Notes: generated by a model from the sequence alone, not told the origin. A stretch of DNA of 13,932 bases from Desulfobacteraceae bacterium (GCA_030620375.1 JAUXEW010000048.1:1-13932), one strand, 5' to 3'; shown: positions 1 to 6,780, counted from the first letter of the stretch. Translations and numbers: made by a program.

Positions 1-38
1 AAGCAATGCGAGCGCTAACCCCGTAGCTTGCTGCGGGG
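1..38. repeat. Dispersed hairpin repeat, copy 1
   Basis: The first 31 bases match positions 8242-8272 except for three bases around position 17; the shared core runs from aagcaatgcgagcgc to cccgtagcttgc. In this copy bases 19-38 form a strong stem (ccccgtag paired with ctgcgggg) closed by a CUUG tetraloop. Because it begins at the window edge the element may extend further left. No clean T-run follows, so it is not an obvious intrinsic terminator, although it could end the transcript of an upstream gene. It resembles a REP-type intergenic repeat; two copies within 14 kb suggest a genome-wide family, which is inference. Confidence 0.65.
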
Positions 39-119
39 AGGCTTCAATCATATTTTTAAAGAAAAAACTGGACAAAATGATGGAGATAATGGATTGATAT
101 TGATGACAGATGAGGACTA

Positions 120-929
120 ATGACAGACATAAGAGATGACATATTTAAAAATATTCTAGGCCACACCATCACCGCTGTTATTATAGCAGATGACCCGGGG
201 ATTATTGCCGGGACCTCAGCGGCCACTCGAAAAGCTAAAGAACTGGGACTTACTGTTATCCATATGGTTGAGGAAGGAACATCCGTAAACAGAGGAGATG
301 AAGTGGCGATGATTTCCGGCAATCCAAAGCAGATCGCCATAGCAGAAGACTTGCTGATGGGTTATATCGGCAAACCATCAGGGATTGCTACTGCAACCCG
401 GAAATGCGTGGTTAAGGCCGGTAACGGCATACAGATTGTTTGCGGGTCATCAAAGAAAATGCCTGTTATTCTTAAAGATGCCGTACGAAAAGCTGTTGTT
501 ATTGGCGGCGGGTATTTCCGCATCAGCCGGGATCCTTTTGTTTATCTGGATAAGAATTATATAAGGATGTTGGGAGGGATTAAAAACAGCCTTCTGGCCG
601 TCGGTGAATTAACGGATTATAAAAAAGTGGTTCAGATCAAAGGCCGGCAAAAGGATATCGAGACTGAAGCAGCTGAGGCCGCGGAGTTCAAAGCAGACAT
701 CATATATATCGATAACGGGCGGCCTTCCGACATTGAGACCGTATCAAAAGAGCTTAAACGAATGGGCTTAAGGAACCGGATAAAGATCGCATTCGGGGGT
801 AACGTTAACATAAAAGATATTGATAGGCTCAAGTCAATGGATGTGGATATTCTCGGAATCGGGAGGCAAATCATTGATGCGCCGTTGCTGGATCTTAGGA
901 TGGAGATTGTCGAGATAAAAGAAGAATGA
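120..929 (+). CDS. NadC-like phosphoribosyltransferase, divergent
   Basis: A 269-residue protein with the whole architecture of the quinolinate phosphoribosyltransferase (nicotinate-nucleotide pyrophosphorylase) family: an N-terminal alpha/beta sandwich, SGIAT at 87-91, and a barrel ending in D-I-I-Y-I-D-N (193-199), FGGNV (225-229) and DILGIG (243-248). Canonical NadC condenses quinolinate with PRPP, releasing CO2 and pyrophosphate to give nicotinate mononucleotide. Here the family motif GTRKTTPG reads GSSKKMPV (109-116): Lys and Pro remain, but the carboxylate-binding Arg is gone. The usual KDNH is DKNY (144-147). The substrate is therefore probably not quinolinate; ModD-type relatives show such divergence is possible. 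The ATG at 120 has a close GAGG at 112-115. It is the first gene of a likely four-gene operon, 50 bases before the ferredoxin gene. The fold call is firm; the reaction is unknown. Confidence 0.85.
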   Translation: MTDIRDDIFKNILGHTITAVIIADDPGIIAGTSAATRKAKELGLTVIHMVEEGTSVNRGDEVAMISGNPKQIAIAEDLLMGYIGKPSGIATATRKCVVKAGNGIQIVCGSSKKMPVILKDAVRKAVVIGGGYFRISRDPFVYLDKNYIRMLGGIKNSLLAVGELTDYKKVVQIKGRQKDIETEAAEAAEFKADIIYIDNGRPSDIETVSKELKRMGLRNRIKIAFGGNVNIKDIDRLKSMDVDILGIGRQIIDAPLLDLRMEIVEIKEE

Positions 930-979
930 CTTCTTGAAGTGCATGGGACTTAATCCGGATTGAAAAAAAGGAGAAGCGT

Positions 980-1534
980 ATGAAGGTCGTCAATTTCTTA
1001 TCGATAGTGGATCCGCAAAAATGCAACGGAGACAAACGATGCGAAAATTTGTGCCCCAGCGGCGCCATAAAAGTGGTTGAAAAAATCGCAAGGGTTGATG
1101 AAAGCAGATGTGTGGCTTGCGGTAAATGCAGAGAAGTCTGCAGGGAGGGAGCCATTACCATGGTAAGACGTTCAGAACCAAGGGAAATTGTATTTGACAT
1201 GCAGACCGTAAGTCAGGAAAAAATTCAAGCCCTTTGTGAAAAAACATTTCTCTTGCCGGATATGCTTATCTGTGCTTGCACCGGCACCATGGTCAAAGAA
1301 GTTGCCGGCGCCATAATCGGAGGGGCAAAAACGCCGGAGGACATTGTCCTGATGACCGGTGCGGGATCAGGGTGTGGTATTTATTGCATGGGCGTCGTTT
1401 TTCAATTGTTTAAGGCTGCAGGCATTGTGATACCGGACGATCCTCGATGGAAAAATTTACCCCTTACGCCTCGGGATATTCCGGATAAAATTGCTGATAA
1501 ATATCCAGAATATTATTTTAGAGGCGTTATCTGA
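980..1534 (+). CDS. Ferredoxin with BFD-like [2Fe-2S] domain
   Basis: A 184-residue cytoplasmic electron-transfer protein; GGAG lies just before ATG 980. Residues 9-62 form a two-cluster ferredoxin domain. The second cluster is classical (C44, C47, C50, C54). The first reads C15-x2-D18-x2-C21-x3-C25-P, so Asp replaces the second cysteine, as in Pyrococcus furiosus ferredoxin and Desulfovibrio africanus ferredoxin III, where the site can switch between [3Fe-4S] and [4Fe-4S]. Residues 95-140 resemble a BFD-type [2Fe-2S] domain with C98-x-C100, then C132-x3-C136; the last pair usually has two residues between the cysteines. The C-terminal tail (141-184) is not recognised. Only 18 bases separate it from the LarA-like gene, which suggests it feeds electrons to, or helps assemble, a neighbouring enzyme. 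No partner can be proven from sequence. Confidence 0.85.
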   Translation: MKVVNFLSIVDPQKCNGDKRCENLCPSGAIKVVEKIARVDESRCVACGKCREVCREGAITMVRRSEPREIVFDMQTVSQEKIQALCEKTFLLPDMLICACTGTMVKEVAGAIIGGAKTPEDIVLMTGAGSGCGIYCMGVVFQLFKAAGIVIPDDPRWKNLPLTPRDIPDKIADKYPEYYFRGVI

Positions 1535-1552
1535 TATGAAAGGAGAAATACT

Positions 1553-2965
1553 ATGGTACAACAAGCAGTAAAACCGCCCGAGGTAATGCCGTCGGTATAC
1601 GGCCCTGCTCCCCGTACCATACGAGCCGCCGATTTACCGGGCATGGTATCCGTTGGCGTTACGGAGCTTTTTCCAAAAATTAAGAGGGGATATCGTCAGG
1701 GTGAAGGAATTGAGGATATCCATAAAGCGACAATTAAAGCTGTGTCCCGTATTAACATGGATATGATTAAACCGGATGACACGGTTAATATTCTCTGCTC
1801 GGAGCATGGGTTTTATATTCTGGAAGGGCTTCATTACCGTGAAATGCTCAAAGTGATCGGTGATGTCGTTAAGGAAAGAACAGGGTGTAACCATGTCCGA
1901 TACCGGGTGGCGGGTGGAATGGGACTTAAAGAGGCGGAAGAAGTCATTGAGCATTTTAATCTTAAGGGCTATTTGACAGGGAAGGTGGGTTCGACCAATC
2001 CATTTGATAAAGAGGTGCCCATTGAAACAGATATCGGCACGCTTTATGGTCTGGCAAAGGCATATGATGCGGACTGGATTATTCATGCCCCGCATGACGA
2101 ACCCCGGGACCTGTATTTTCATCGGATGGTGAACCGGAGTTTGAAGGCATTTGCCATGAATTACGCCCGATATGAAACGAGAGCCGTCTATCACGGAAAT
2201 TTTTCAAACAGGAGCGCCAATTTTTTACAAAAGGCAATTTTTGATTCGCCATTCATTCAGAAAAGGTTTACATTTGCCTGCATTTTGAAAAGCACACCGG
2301 ACGGTATACTAGGTGCTGATGCCGATAACGACCTTTATGCATTGGACAAACGGATTACAAAAGATCTTTTAAGAGACTACGGAAAAGTGTTAAGGCTGTT
2401 TTCCGAAATTGATGAATGTATCGCGATCTGGGATGCCGGTAGATGGGCGTATTATCTTCATGCCGGCGGTATTGCGTTCGGTTGTCTGGAAAATGCCATG
2501 TACGATCCGTTTGACCTGACGGTTCCCTCGGCAATGGGAACCCACGATATGGTAGAGAAATATTTCAAGGGAGAACTTGACAAATTGGATCGGATCATGA
2601 ATTTAAATCCCGCCATCAAAGCGGTGGTTGTCAATCAAGCCTGGCCGGGTCTTCCCATAACGGATGTCCCCAGGCACATCCCCACTGTTGTAGTGGGTCG
2701 AGACCAGGCGGATATGTTGAATTTAGATTCCACCAATCCTGAGTTTATGAAACATGCGGTGATTGCCGATACTCTGGAGACCGCCATGGAATTCGCCTTC
2801 AAGGTTACCGGAATAGACAAGGTTATTGCATTTGACGGCAGCTTCGGTAATATAACGGTCAGTCCTGTAATGGCAGAATTTTTGTTGGAAAAATCACCTG
2901 GCGTGACCAAGCAGGTTGAGGCAGAATACTTGCCGTTGTGGCTCAAACAACGAGGGATCGATTAA
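1553..2965 (+). CDS. LarA-like (nickel-pincer racemase superfamily) protein, divergent
   Basis: A 470-residue protein with a strong AAAGGAG before ATG 1553. I assign it to the LarA (DUF2088) superfamily from overall pattern, not from strong identity. In Lactobacillus plantarum LarA, K184 carries the pyridinium-dithiocarboxylate nucleotide cofactor and H200 binds nickel. Here K198 and H214 have exactly that 16-residue spacing, with an R-x-E-T segment between them. Upstream, an alpha/beta domain (74-175) ends in D-A-D-W-I-I-H (172-178), matching the strand before the active site. Near the end, T-L-E-T-A-M-E-F-A (407-415) and a D-G motif resemble the LarA C-terminal domain. Differences are large: the GTH motif reads GMG (122-124), GGxK reads RSLK, and the sequence is longer than the roughly 425-residue LarA. 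It may be an isomerase or hydride-transfer enzyme on a non-lactate substrate. No larB, larC or larE is in the window. Confidence 0.6.
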   Translation: MVQQAVKPPEVMPSVYGPAPRTIRAADLPGMVSVGVTELFPKIKRGYRQGEGIEDIHKATIKAVSRINMDMIKPDDTVNILCSEHGFYILEGLHYREMLKVIGDVVKERTGCNHVRYRVAGGMGLKEAEEVIEHFNLKGYLTGKVGSTNPFDKEVPIETDIGTLYGLAKAYDADWIIHAPHDEPRDLYFHRMVNRSLKAFAMNYARYETRAVYHGNFSNRSANFLQKAIFDSPFIQKRFTFACILKSTPDGILGADADNDLYALDKRITKDLLRDYGKVLRLFSEIDECIAIWDAGRWAYYLHAGGIAFGCLENAMYDPFDLTVPSAMGTHDMVEKYFKGELDKLDRIMNLNPAIKAVVVNQAWPGLPITDVPRHIPTVVVGRDQADMLNLDSTNPEFMKHAVIADTLETAMEFAFKVTGIDKVIAFDGSFGNITVSPVMAEFLLEKSPGVTKQVEAEYLPLWLKQRGID

Positions 2966-3062
2966 TAAGTGAACCGTATCGAATAGAATTTATTTAGACT
3001 GGAATACAAGAAAGCAGTAAAGATTAAATCAACGTCAGATCAACATACGGTTGAGAGAAAAA

Positions 3063-3965
3063 ATGACCCAATTTGATTTACTGAGAAAAACGGAGCTAAA
3101 GATTAATAGGATTCTCCTAAAAAACGCGAATTTAACAGATGTTGCCGCCAATGTAGCCGATACATTGGGGCTTGCTCACCGGGAAGTTGTAGTAGTGGAT
3201 TATCGGGACGAATCCATCACCTTGGATATTCTTAACGGTTGTGTAAATGCATATAACATCGTTGGTAAAAAGGAACAATTACTGGATAAACTGGGAACAC
3301 TGCCGGGGGTTCATGTATCAGATGAGGCAAATGTTCGATCAGACGGTATGCTGGGTTGGATTTCTCTGGATGAAGAACCGGCAAAACAAGCCTTACTCAA
3401 ATCCGAACAAATGGTTTCGGAGATCATGAGCAACATCGCAAGGCGGGTGATTGTCTTTTCATCAGGTGCAGAGGTAGCCGAGAAACAGATTGCAGATACC
3501 AATACTCCCACCATTATGAAACATTTGGAATCAGAAGGCTACAAGGTATCTGAAGGGAATACTTTAAAAGATGACAAATTATATATTTATTCAAAATTAA
3601 GGGAAGCCGCCGACATTGGCGGGTATGGTGTTATTATTACTACCGGTGGTGTCGGCGCAGAAGATAAGGATCAAACAGTAGAGGCAATTAAAGAATTGGA
3701 CTCTGAGGCTGCCACGCCGTATATCTGCTATTTTAAAATTGGGACCGGAAGGCACGTAAAAGACGGCATTAAAATTGCCGTTGGAAAATATAATGATACT
3801 TTAATCATTGCATTGCCGGGACCTAATGACGAGGTAAAAGCCAGTCTGAATATCATTGTAAAAGGCCTTAAGAATGACTGCAGTAAAACCGTTTTGGCTG
3901 AGAATATCGCCGGGAACCTGAGAAAGATATTAAGAGAAAAGGTTTCAAATCATCACATGCATTAA
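3063..3965 (+). CDS. MoCF/CinA-like domain protein
   Basis: From ATG 3063 this encodes 300 residues; a TTG at 3051 in the same frame is possible, but GAGAG at 3053-3057 fits ATG 3063 better. Residues 127-270 form a MoCF_biosynth fold as in MogA, MoaB, MoeA and the N-terminal part of CinA: a strand R-R-V-I-V-F, a T-P-T-I-M-K-H helix, the loop TGGVGAEDKDQT (194-205, compare the TGGxGPTxxDxT loop of CinA) and LPGPNDE (251-257). Such domains bind molybdopterin or nucleotides; the CinA version hydrolyses ADP-ribose-type pyrophosphates. Residues 1-120 are an alpha/beta region I do not recognise. It follows the LarA-like gene by 97 bases, probably in the same operon. Adenylating or pyrophosphate-cleaving activity on a nucleotide cofactor is a reasonable inference, but a molybdenum-cofactor role cannot be excluded. 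Confidence 0.75.
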   Translation: MTQFDLLRKTELKINRILLKNANLTDVAANVADTLGLAHREVVVVDYRDESITLDILNGCVNAYNIVGKKEQLLDKLGTLPGVHVSDEANVRSDGMLGWISLDEEPAKQALLKSEQMVSEIMSNIARRVIVFSSGAEVAEKQIADTNTPTIMKHLESEGYKVSEGNTLKDDKLYIYSKLREAADIGGYGVIITTGGVGAEDKDQTVEAIKELDSEAATPYICYFKIGTGRHVKDGIKIAVGKYNDTLIIALPGPNDEVKASLNIIVKGLKNDCSKTVLAENIAGNLRKILREKVSNHHMH

Positions 3966-4042
3966 CTTGATGGATATGAAATATAAATCAAGACAGGCAA
4001 TGAACAATGTGATTGGGATAGGGATATAGAAGGCTGACCCGG

Positions 4043-4142
4043 GAAAGTCGATGACACCCCATCTCCTTCGTTATCAAGGACTCGCAGTAGTTTACTACGA
4101 CTTTGCCGTCAATGCCTCGGAACCGGGGCAGTCTCGACTTTC
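4043..4142. repeat. 100-bp imperfect palindromic element
   Basis: Nine bases at 4043-4051 pair perfectly with 4134-4142, four C at 4057-4060 pair with four G at 4125-4128, and a central gtagt-tt-actac lies at 4087-4098. All three are symmetric about the same point, 4092.5. Between them the arms also hold near-identical direct units (tcaaggactcg at 4074-4084, tcaatgcctcg at 4109-4119). The element fills most of the 218-base gap between the MoCF-domain gene and the SDR gene. It contains no ORF and looks like a REP- or MITE-type repeat that could also fold as RNA in the leader of the SDR transcript. Confidence 0.65.
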
Positions 4143-4183
4143 GCTCAAGCAGGGCACAACTTTATCGGAAAGGAGAAGGGAAT

Positions 4184-4966
4184 ATGAGATTTAAAGACAA
4201 AGTGGCAGTGGTAACCGGCGCCAGCAGGGGGATGGGAAAAGAAATTGCATTGGCCTTCGCAAGAGAAGGGGCGGATCTTGTGCTGGCAGCGAGAACCGTA
4301 ACAAAAGCGGATGAAAAATTTAAAACCCGTCCGGGCACCATCAGCGAGGTGGCTGAAGAGATCCGGGCGATGGGAAGAGAAGCGCTGGTCGTAAAAACCG
4401 ATGTGAGCATTCGAAGTGATGTGGAAAACCTGATTGATAAGGCTGTTAAAGAATTTGACCGAATCGATATTCTGGTGAATTCTGCGTGGTCGGTTGTTTT
4501 TAAGCTGGATCCGCTGGATGATTTGATGCGGTCCGACGTTTCCGATGCCACCATCGGAACATTTAAAGGGATTGTGGATATTACCCGAGCGGTGTTGCCC
4601 CATATGAGAAGTAGAAACTACGGAAAGATCATCAACATCACCAGCATGGGTGGGAAGTCAAAAGTGGCCAATGCACCGGTATATGCGGGGTTAAAGGCAG
4701 GCGTAGCTCATTTTTCCAGATCGGTTTCAGCTGTTGTGGCCGGTGAAGGGATCACGGTAAATTGTGTGGCACCGGGAATCATAGACACCGCCAGCACGTA
4801 TGACTGCTATCCGGGGATGGAAGACATATTTAATACCATGATCCCCGCTCATCGGCTTGGCAAGGAGAGTGAAATTGCCCGCGCTGTACTGTTTCTTGCA
4901 GATGATGATTCAAGCTACATTACCGGGGTAACGCTGTCCGTGGATGGAGGCATAACAGAATTTTAG
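4184..4966 (+). CDS. SDR-family NAD(P)-dependent oxidoreductase
   Basis: A 260-residue classical short-chain dehydrogenase. ATG 4184 is chosen over 4103 because AGGAGAAGG lies at 4171-4179, the protein then begins right at the first beta strand, and the upstream segment lies partly in a repeat. Motifs: TGASRGMG (11-18) for the dinucleotide, D73 in K-T-D-V for adenine contact, S154 and Y167-x3-K171 for catalysis, and V-A-P-G (195-198). R37 after the second strand hints at NADP, not certain. Two oddities: the usual N-N-A-G stretch reads N-S-A-W (99-102), and the Asn expected in N-x-x-G of the catalytic tetrad aligns with T126. FabG-like reductases and hydroxyacyl-CoA dehydrogenases share this plan. 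It is 59 bases ahead of an acyl-CoA dehydrogenase, which suggests a 3-hydroxyacyl- or alicyclic-acyl-CoA substrate. Confidence 0.9.
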   Translation: MRFKDKVAVVTGASRGMGKEIALAFAREGADLVLAARTVTKADEKFKTRPGTISEVAEEIRAMGREALVVKTDVSIRSDVENLIDKAVKEFDRIDILVNSAWSVVFKLDPLDDLMRSDVSDATIGTFKGIVDITRAVLPHMRSRNYGKIINITSMGGKSKVANAPVYAGLKAGVAHFSRSVSAVVAGEGITVNCVAPGIIDTASTYDCYPGMEDIFNTMIPAHRLGKESEIARAVLFLADDDSSYITGVTLSVDGGITEF

Positions 4967-5025
4967 GCGGGGTGATATTTTACTTTAAAAATGCATACCA
5001 GCAAATACACTTACAGGAGGCGGTA

Positions 5026-6231
5026 ATGGTTGATTTTAAATTAACACCCGAACAACTGGCAATTCAAAGATCTGTACGAGAGTTTGCGGAAAAAGAGATA
5101 AAGGCCATCGCCATGGAGCGAGACCAAATGACCGATCATGAAAACATTTTCCCGGTGGAGGCGTTTAAAAAGAGCTTCGGGATCGGCATTCATGACGCAA
5201 CCATACCGAAAAAATACGGAGGACAGGGACTGGACTGTCTCACCCATGTCCTTATATGGGAAGAAATGGCGGCAGCGGACGCGGGGTTTTGCGTCAGTTA
5301 CCAGGGGCATTTTTTGGCCCTGGAACATGCCTGCGGTCCGAGGGCTACCGAAGAGCAAAGGGAAACATTTTTAAGGGCCTTGACCACGGAGGAAGGCGGA
5401 TTGGCTGCATATGCACTTACCGAACCCAATGTCGGTCCCTGCTGGTTATTGCTTCAGCAGGATTTTATCCAGGAAACAACGATAGAGCGTGATGGAGACG
5501 ATTATGTTTTAAATGGTGTTAAAAACTTTTGCACGAACGGCGGGTCGCCGATAACCAAATGGTACGTAATCTGGGCTCGCGGGGATAAAGATAAAGTGGG
5601 CCTGGAATCTTGCCGGACATGTTTTGTATGGGCCGATTCACCGGGATTCACTGTTCCCAAATCGGAAAACAAGATGGGACAACGGTTATCAAAAAATGCC
5701 CAGTTGTATCTGGATAATGTGCGGGTGCCCAAGGAACATATCATCGGTGAGCCCGGCGGCATGGGCATGGATGGCGACTTTGGACAAAGGCTCATTACCG
5801 CTAATTCCTGGATTCTTCTCGGCGCATTATGCTTAGGACTTGCACGATCCGCCTATGAAGAAGCGCTGGCGTATGCAAAAAGAAGGATCATTGCCGGAAA
5901 ACCGGCCATACAACACCAATTGATCGGGGCGAAACTGGCCGACATGTATTGGAACATTGAGGCGGTCCGTGCCTATGTCTGGAAGGCCGCCAATTACTTT
6001 GATACGAATCCGGTACCGGATATGAAGCTGGCCCAGGGGGCGAAGGTAATGGGTTCGGATCTGGCCGTTAAAGTCACGGACGAGGCACTGCAAATTCATG
6101 GCGGTTACGGATATACCAAAGATGCGCTGGTGGAAAAATTATACCGGGATGCCAAAGTCACCCAGATATACGAGTGCCCCAATGAACTGTTAAGGGTTAC
6201 CACTGCCGGCATGTTGGAACTCGGCATGTAA
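5026..6231 (+). CDS. Acyl-CoA dehydrogenase
   Basis: From ATG 5026 (ACAGGAGG at 5013-5020) it encodes 401 residues, the normal family length; the in-frame ATA/ATG-poor stretch from 4972 lacks such a site. FAD-dependent enzymes of this family introduce a C2-C3 double bond into acyl-CoA and pass electrons to electron-transfer flavoprotein. Visible features: helical N-terminal domain with I-P-x-x-Y-G-G-Q-G (60-68), A-L-T-E-P-N-V-G (130-137), the beta domain, R-I-I-A (287-290), Q-I-H-G-G-Y-G-Y (356-363), and Y382-E383, where E383 is the catalytic base position of medium-chain enzymes. After E383 the usual G-T is C-P. Residues 138-147 are abnormal: G-S-D is replaced by P-C-W and about three residues are added; see the frameshift finding. 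The actual acyl substrate cannot be read from sequence. Confidence 0.92.
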   Translation: MVDFKLTPEQLAIQRSVREFAEKEIKAIAMERDQMTDHENIFPVEAFKKSFGIGIHDATIPKKYGGQGLDCLTHVLIWEEMAAADAGFCVSYQGHFLALEHACGPRATEEQRETFLRALTTEEGGLAAYALTEPNVGPCWLLLQQDFIQETTIERDGDDYVLNGVKNFCTNGGSPITKWYVIWARGDKDKVGLESCRTCFVWADSPGFTVPKSENKMGQRLSKNAQLYLDNVRVPKEHIIGEPGGMGMDGDFGQRLITANSWILLGALCLGLARSAYEEALAYAKRRIIAGKPAIQHQLIGAKLADMYWNIEAVRAYVWKAANYFDTNPVPDMKLAQGAKVMGSDLAVKVTDEALQIHGGYGYTKDALVEKLYRDAKVTQIYECPNELLRVTTAGMLELGM

Positions 6232-6261
6232 AAAACCGTTTATAGCGAGCGAAAAAAATAG

Positions 6262-6303
6262 TCTAAAATCCTTAATATGACGATAATCAGAGGTCATTTT
6301 AGA
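6262..6303 (+). promoter_or_regulatory. Possible start-codon hairpin before CULT gene
   Basis: An eight-base perfect inverted repeat (tctaaaat at 6262-6269, attttaga at 6296-6303) closes a 26-base loop that contains the likely ribosome site (cagagg, 6289-6294). The right arm touches the A of ATG 6303. Such a fold could limit translation initiation. The stem is AT-rich and may be chance. Confidence 0.3.
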
Positions 6304-6734
6304 TGATAGGCGTTGATCGATTTCCTATACGTTGTTTTCGTGAGTCACCCTTACAGCCTGACACCGTAAAACCAGGAACGGTAATTGATGATGAGCCGGA
6401 AGAGGAACCGTCGGACCGGGAAGTATACCTCCTCTGCGCTCAATGTCATGAAATTATTACCCGTCCGGCTGACCGCATATCGGTGCAAGGCGCTCACCGT
6501 CATATCTTTGCCAATCCTCATGGCATCATTTTTGAAATTGGTTGTTTTATATCGGTGAAAGGGTGCGCTCATGCCGGACCGGCAACAGACGAATTCAGCT
6601 GGTTTAACGGGTTTAGCTGGAAAGCCGCCTATTGCCGGATGTGCCTGACCCATTTGGGGTGGTTCTTTAGCTCGACCGGCGGTAATAATTTCTACGGGTT
6701 GGTATTGGATCGCCTGGTGGAGTCCAAAGATTAA
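6303..6734 (+). CDS. CULT-domain protein (bacterial cereblon-like)
   Basis: A 143-residue protein that is nearly all CULT domain, the zinc-containing beta-tent fold of the human E3 ligase receptor cereblon that binds thalidomide and cyclic imides. Zinc cysteines are C45-x2-C48 and C111-x2-C114. The three cage tryptophans are W100, W106 and W120, with spacings 6 and 14 identical to W380, W386 and W400 in cereblon. N71-P-x-G, P93-A-T-D-E and H117-L-G-W also fit. Residues 1-43 are acidic and proline-rich, probably disordered; no signal peptide is seen. Single-domain bacterial versions such as the Magnetospirillum gryphiswaldense protein are known, but their cellular role is not settled; binding of aged or cyclised C-terminal amides has been proposed for cereblon. 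The position matching cereblon H378 is F98. It stands alone, 71 bases after the acyl-CoA dehydrogenase and convergent with the protease gene. Confidence 0.9.
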   Translation: MIGVDRFPIRCFRESPLQPDTVKPGTVIDDEPEEEPSDREVYLLCAQCHEIITRPADRISVQGAHRHIFANPHGIIFEIGCFISVKGCAHAGPATDEFSWFNGFSWKAAYCRMCLTHLGWFFSSTGGNNFYGLVLDRLVESKD

Positions 6735-6742
6735 GCGTGCTC

Positions 6743-6780
6743 AAATAGCCGAGCGGTTTCGCTCGATCGACAGGCTATTT
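6743..6780. terminator. Bidirectional hairpin terminator
   Basis: Eight perfect base pairs (aaatagcc at 6743-6750, ggctattt at 6773-6780) enclose a second hairpin (gagcg 6751-6755, cgctc 6760-6764, loop gttt). The outer stem starts with A and ends with T runs, so it can act in both directions. It lies right after the CULT stop codon and overlaps the stop codon of the convergent protease gene (6775-6777). Confidence 0.7.

Noticed and set aside
19..58. Intrinsic terminator for a gene left of the window
   Set aside because: The hairpin is strong, but the T-run is 15 or more bases away and the same sequence recurs at 8242 in a leader, so a dispersed repeat explains it better.
1634..2194. Long open frame on the minus strand inside the LarA-like gene
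   Set aside because: It lies wholly antisense to a well-supported gene, has no recognisable motifs and lacks a good ribosome site.
2972..3052. Inverted repeat aaccgtat / atacggtt before the MoCF-domain gene
   Set aside because: Eight base pairs with a 65-base loop can easily arise by chance, and nothing else marks a terminator or operator.
4103..4183. N-terminal extension of the SDR protein from an earlier ATG
   Set aside because: The extension is partly repeat-derived, lacks a ribosome site, and the family starts at the strand just after ATG 4184.
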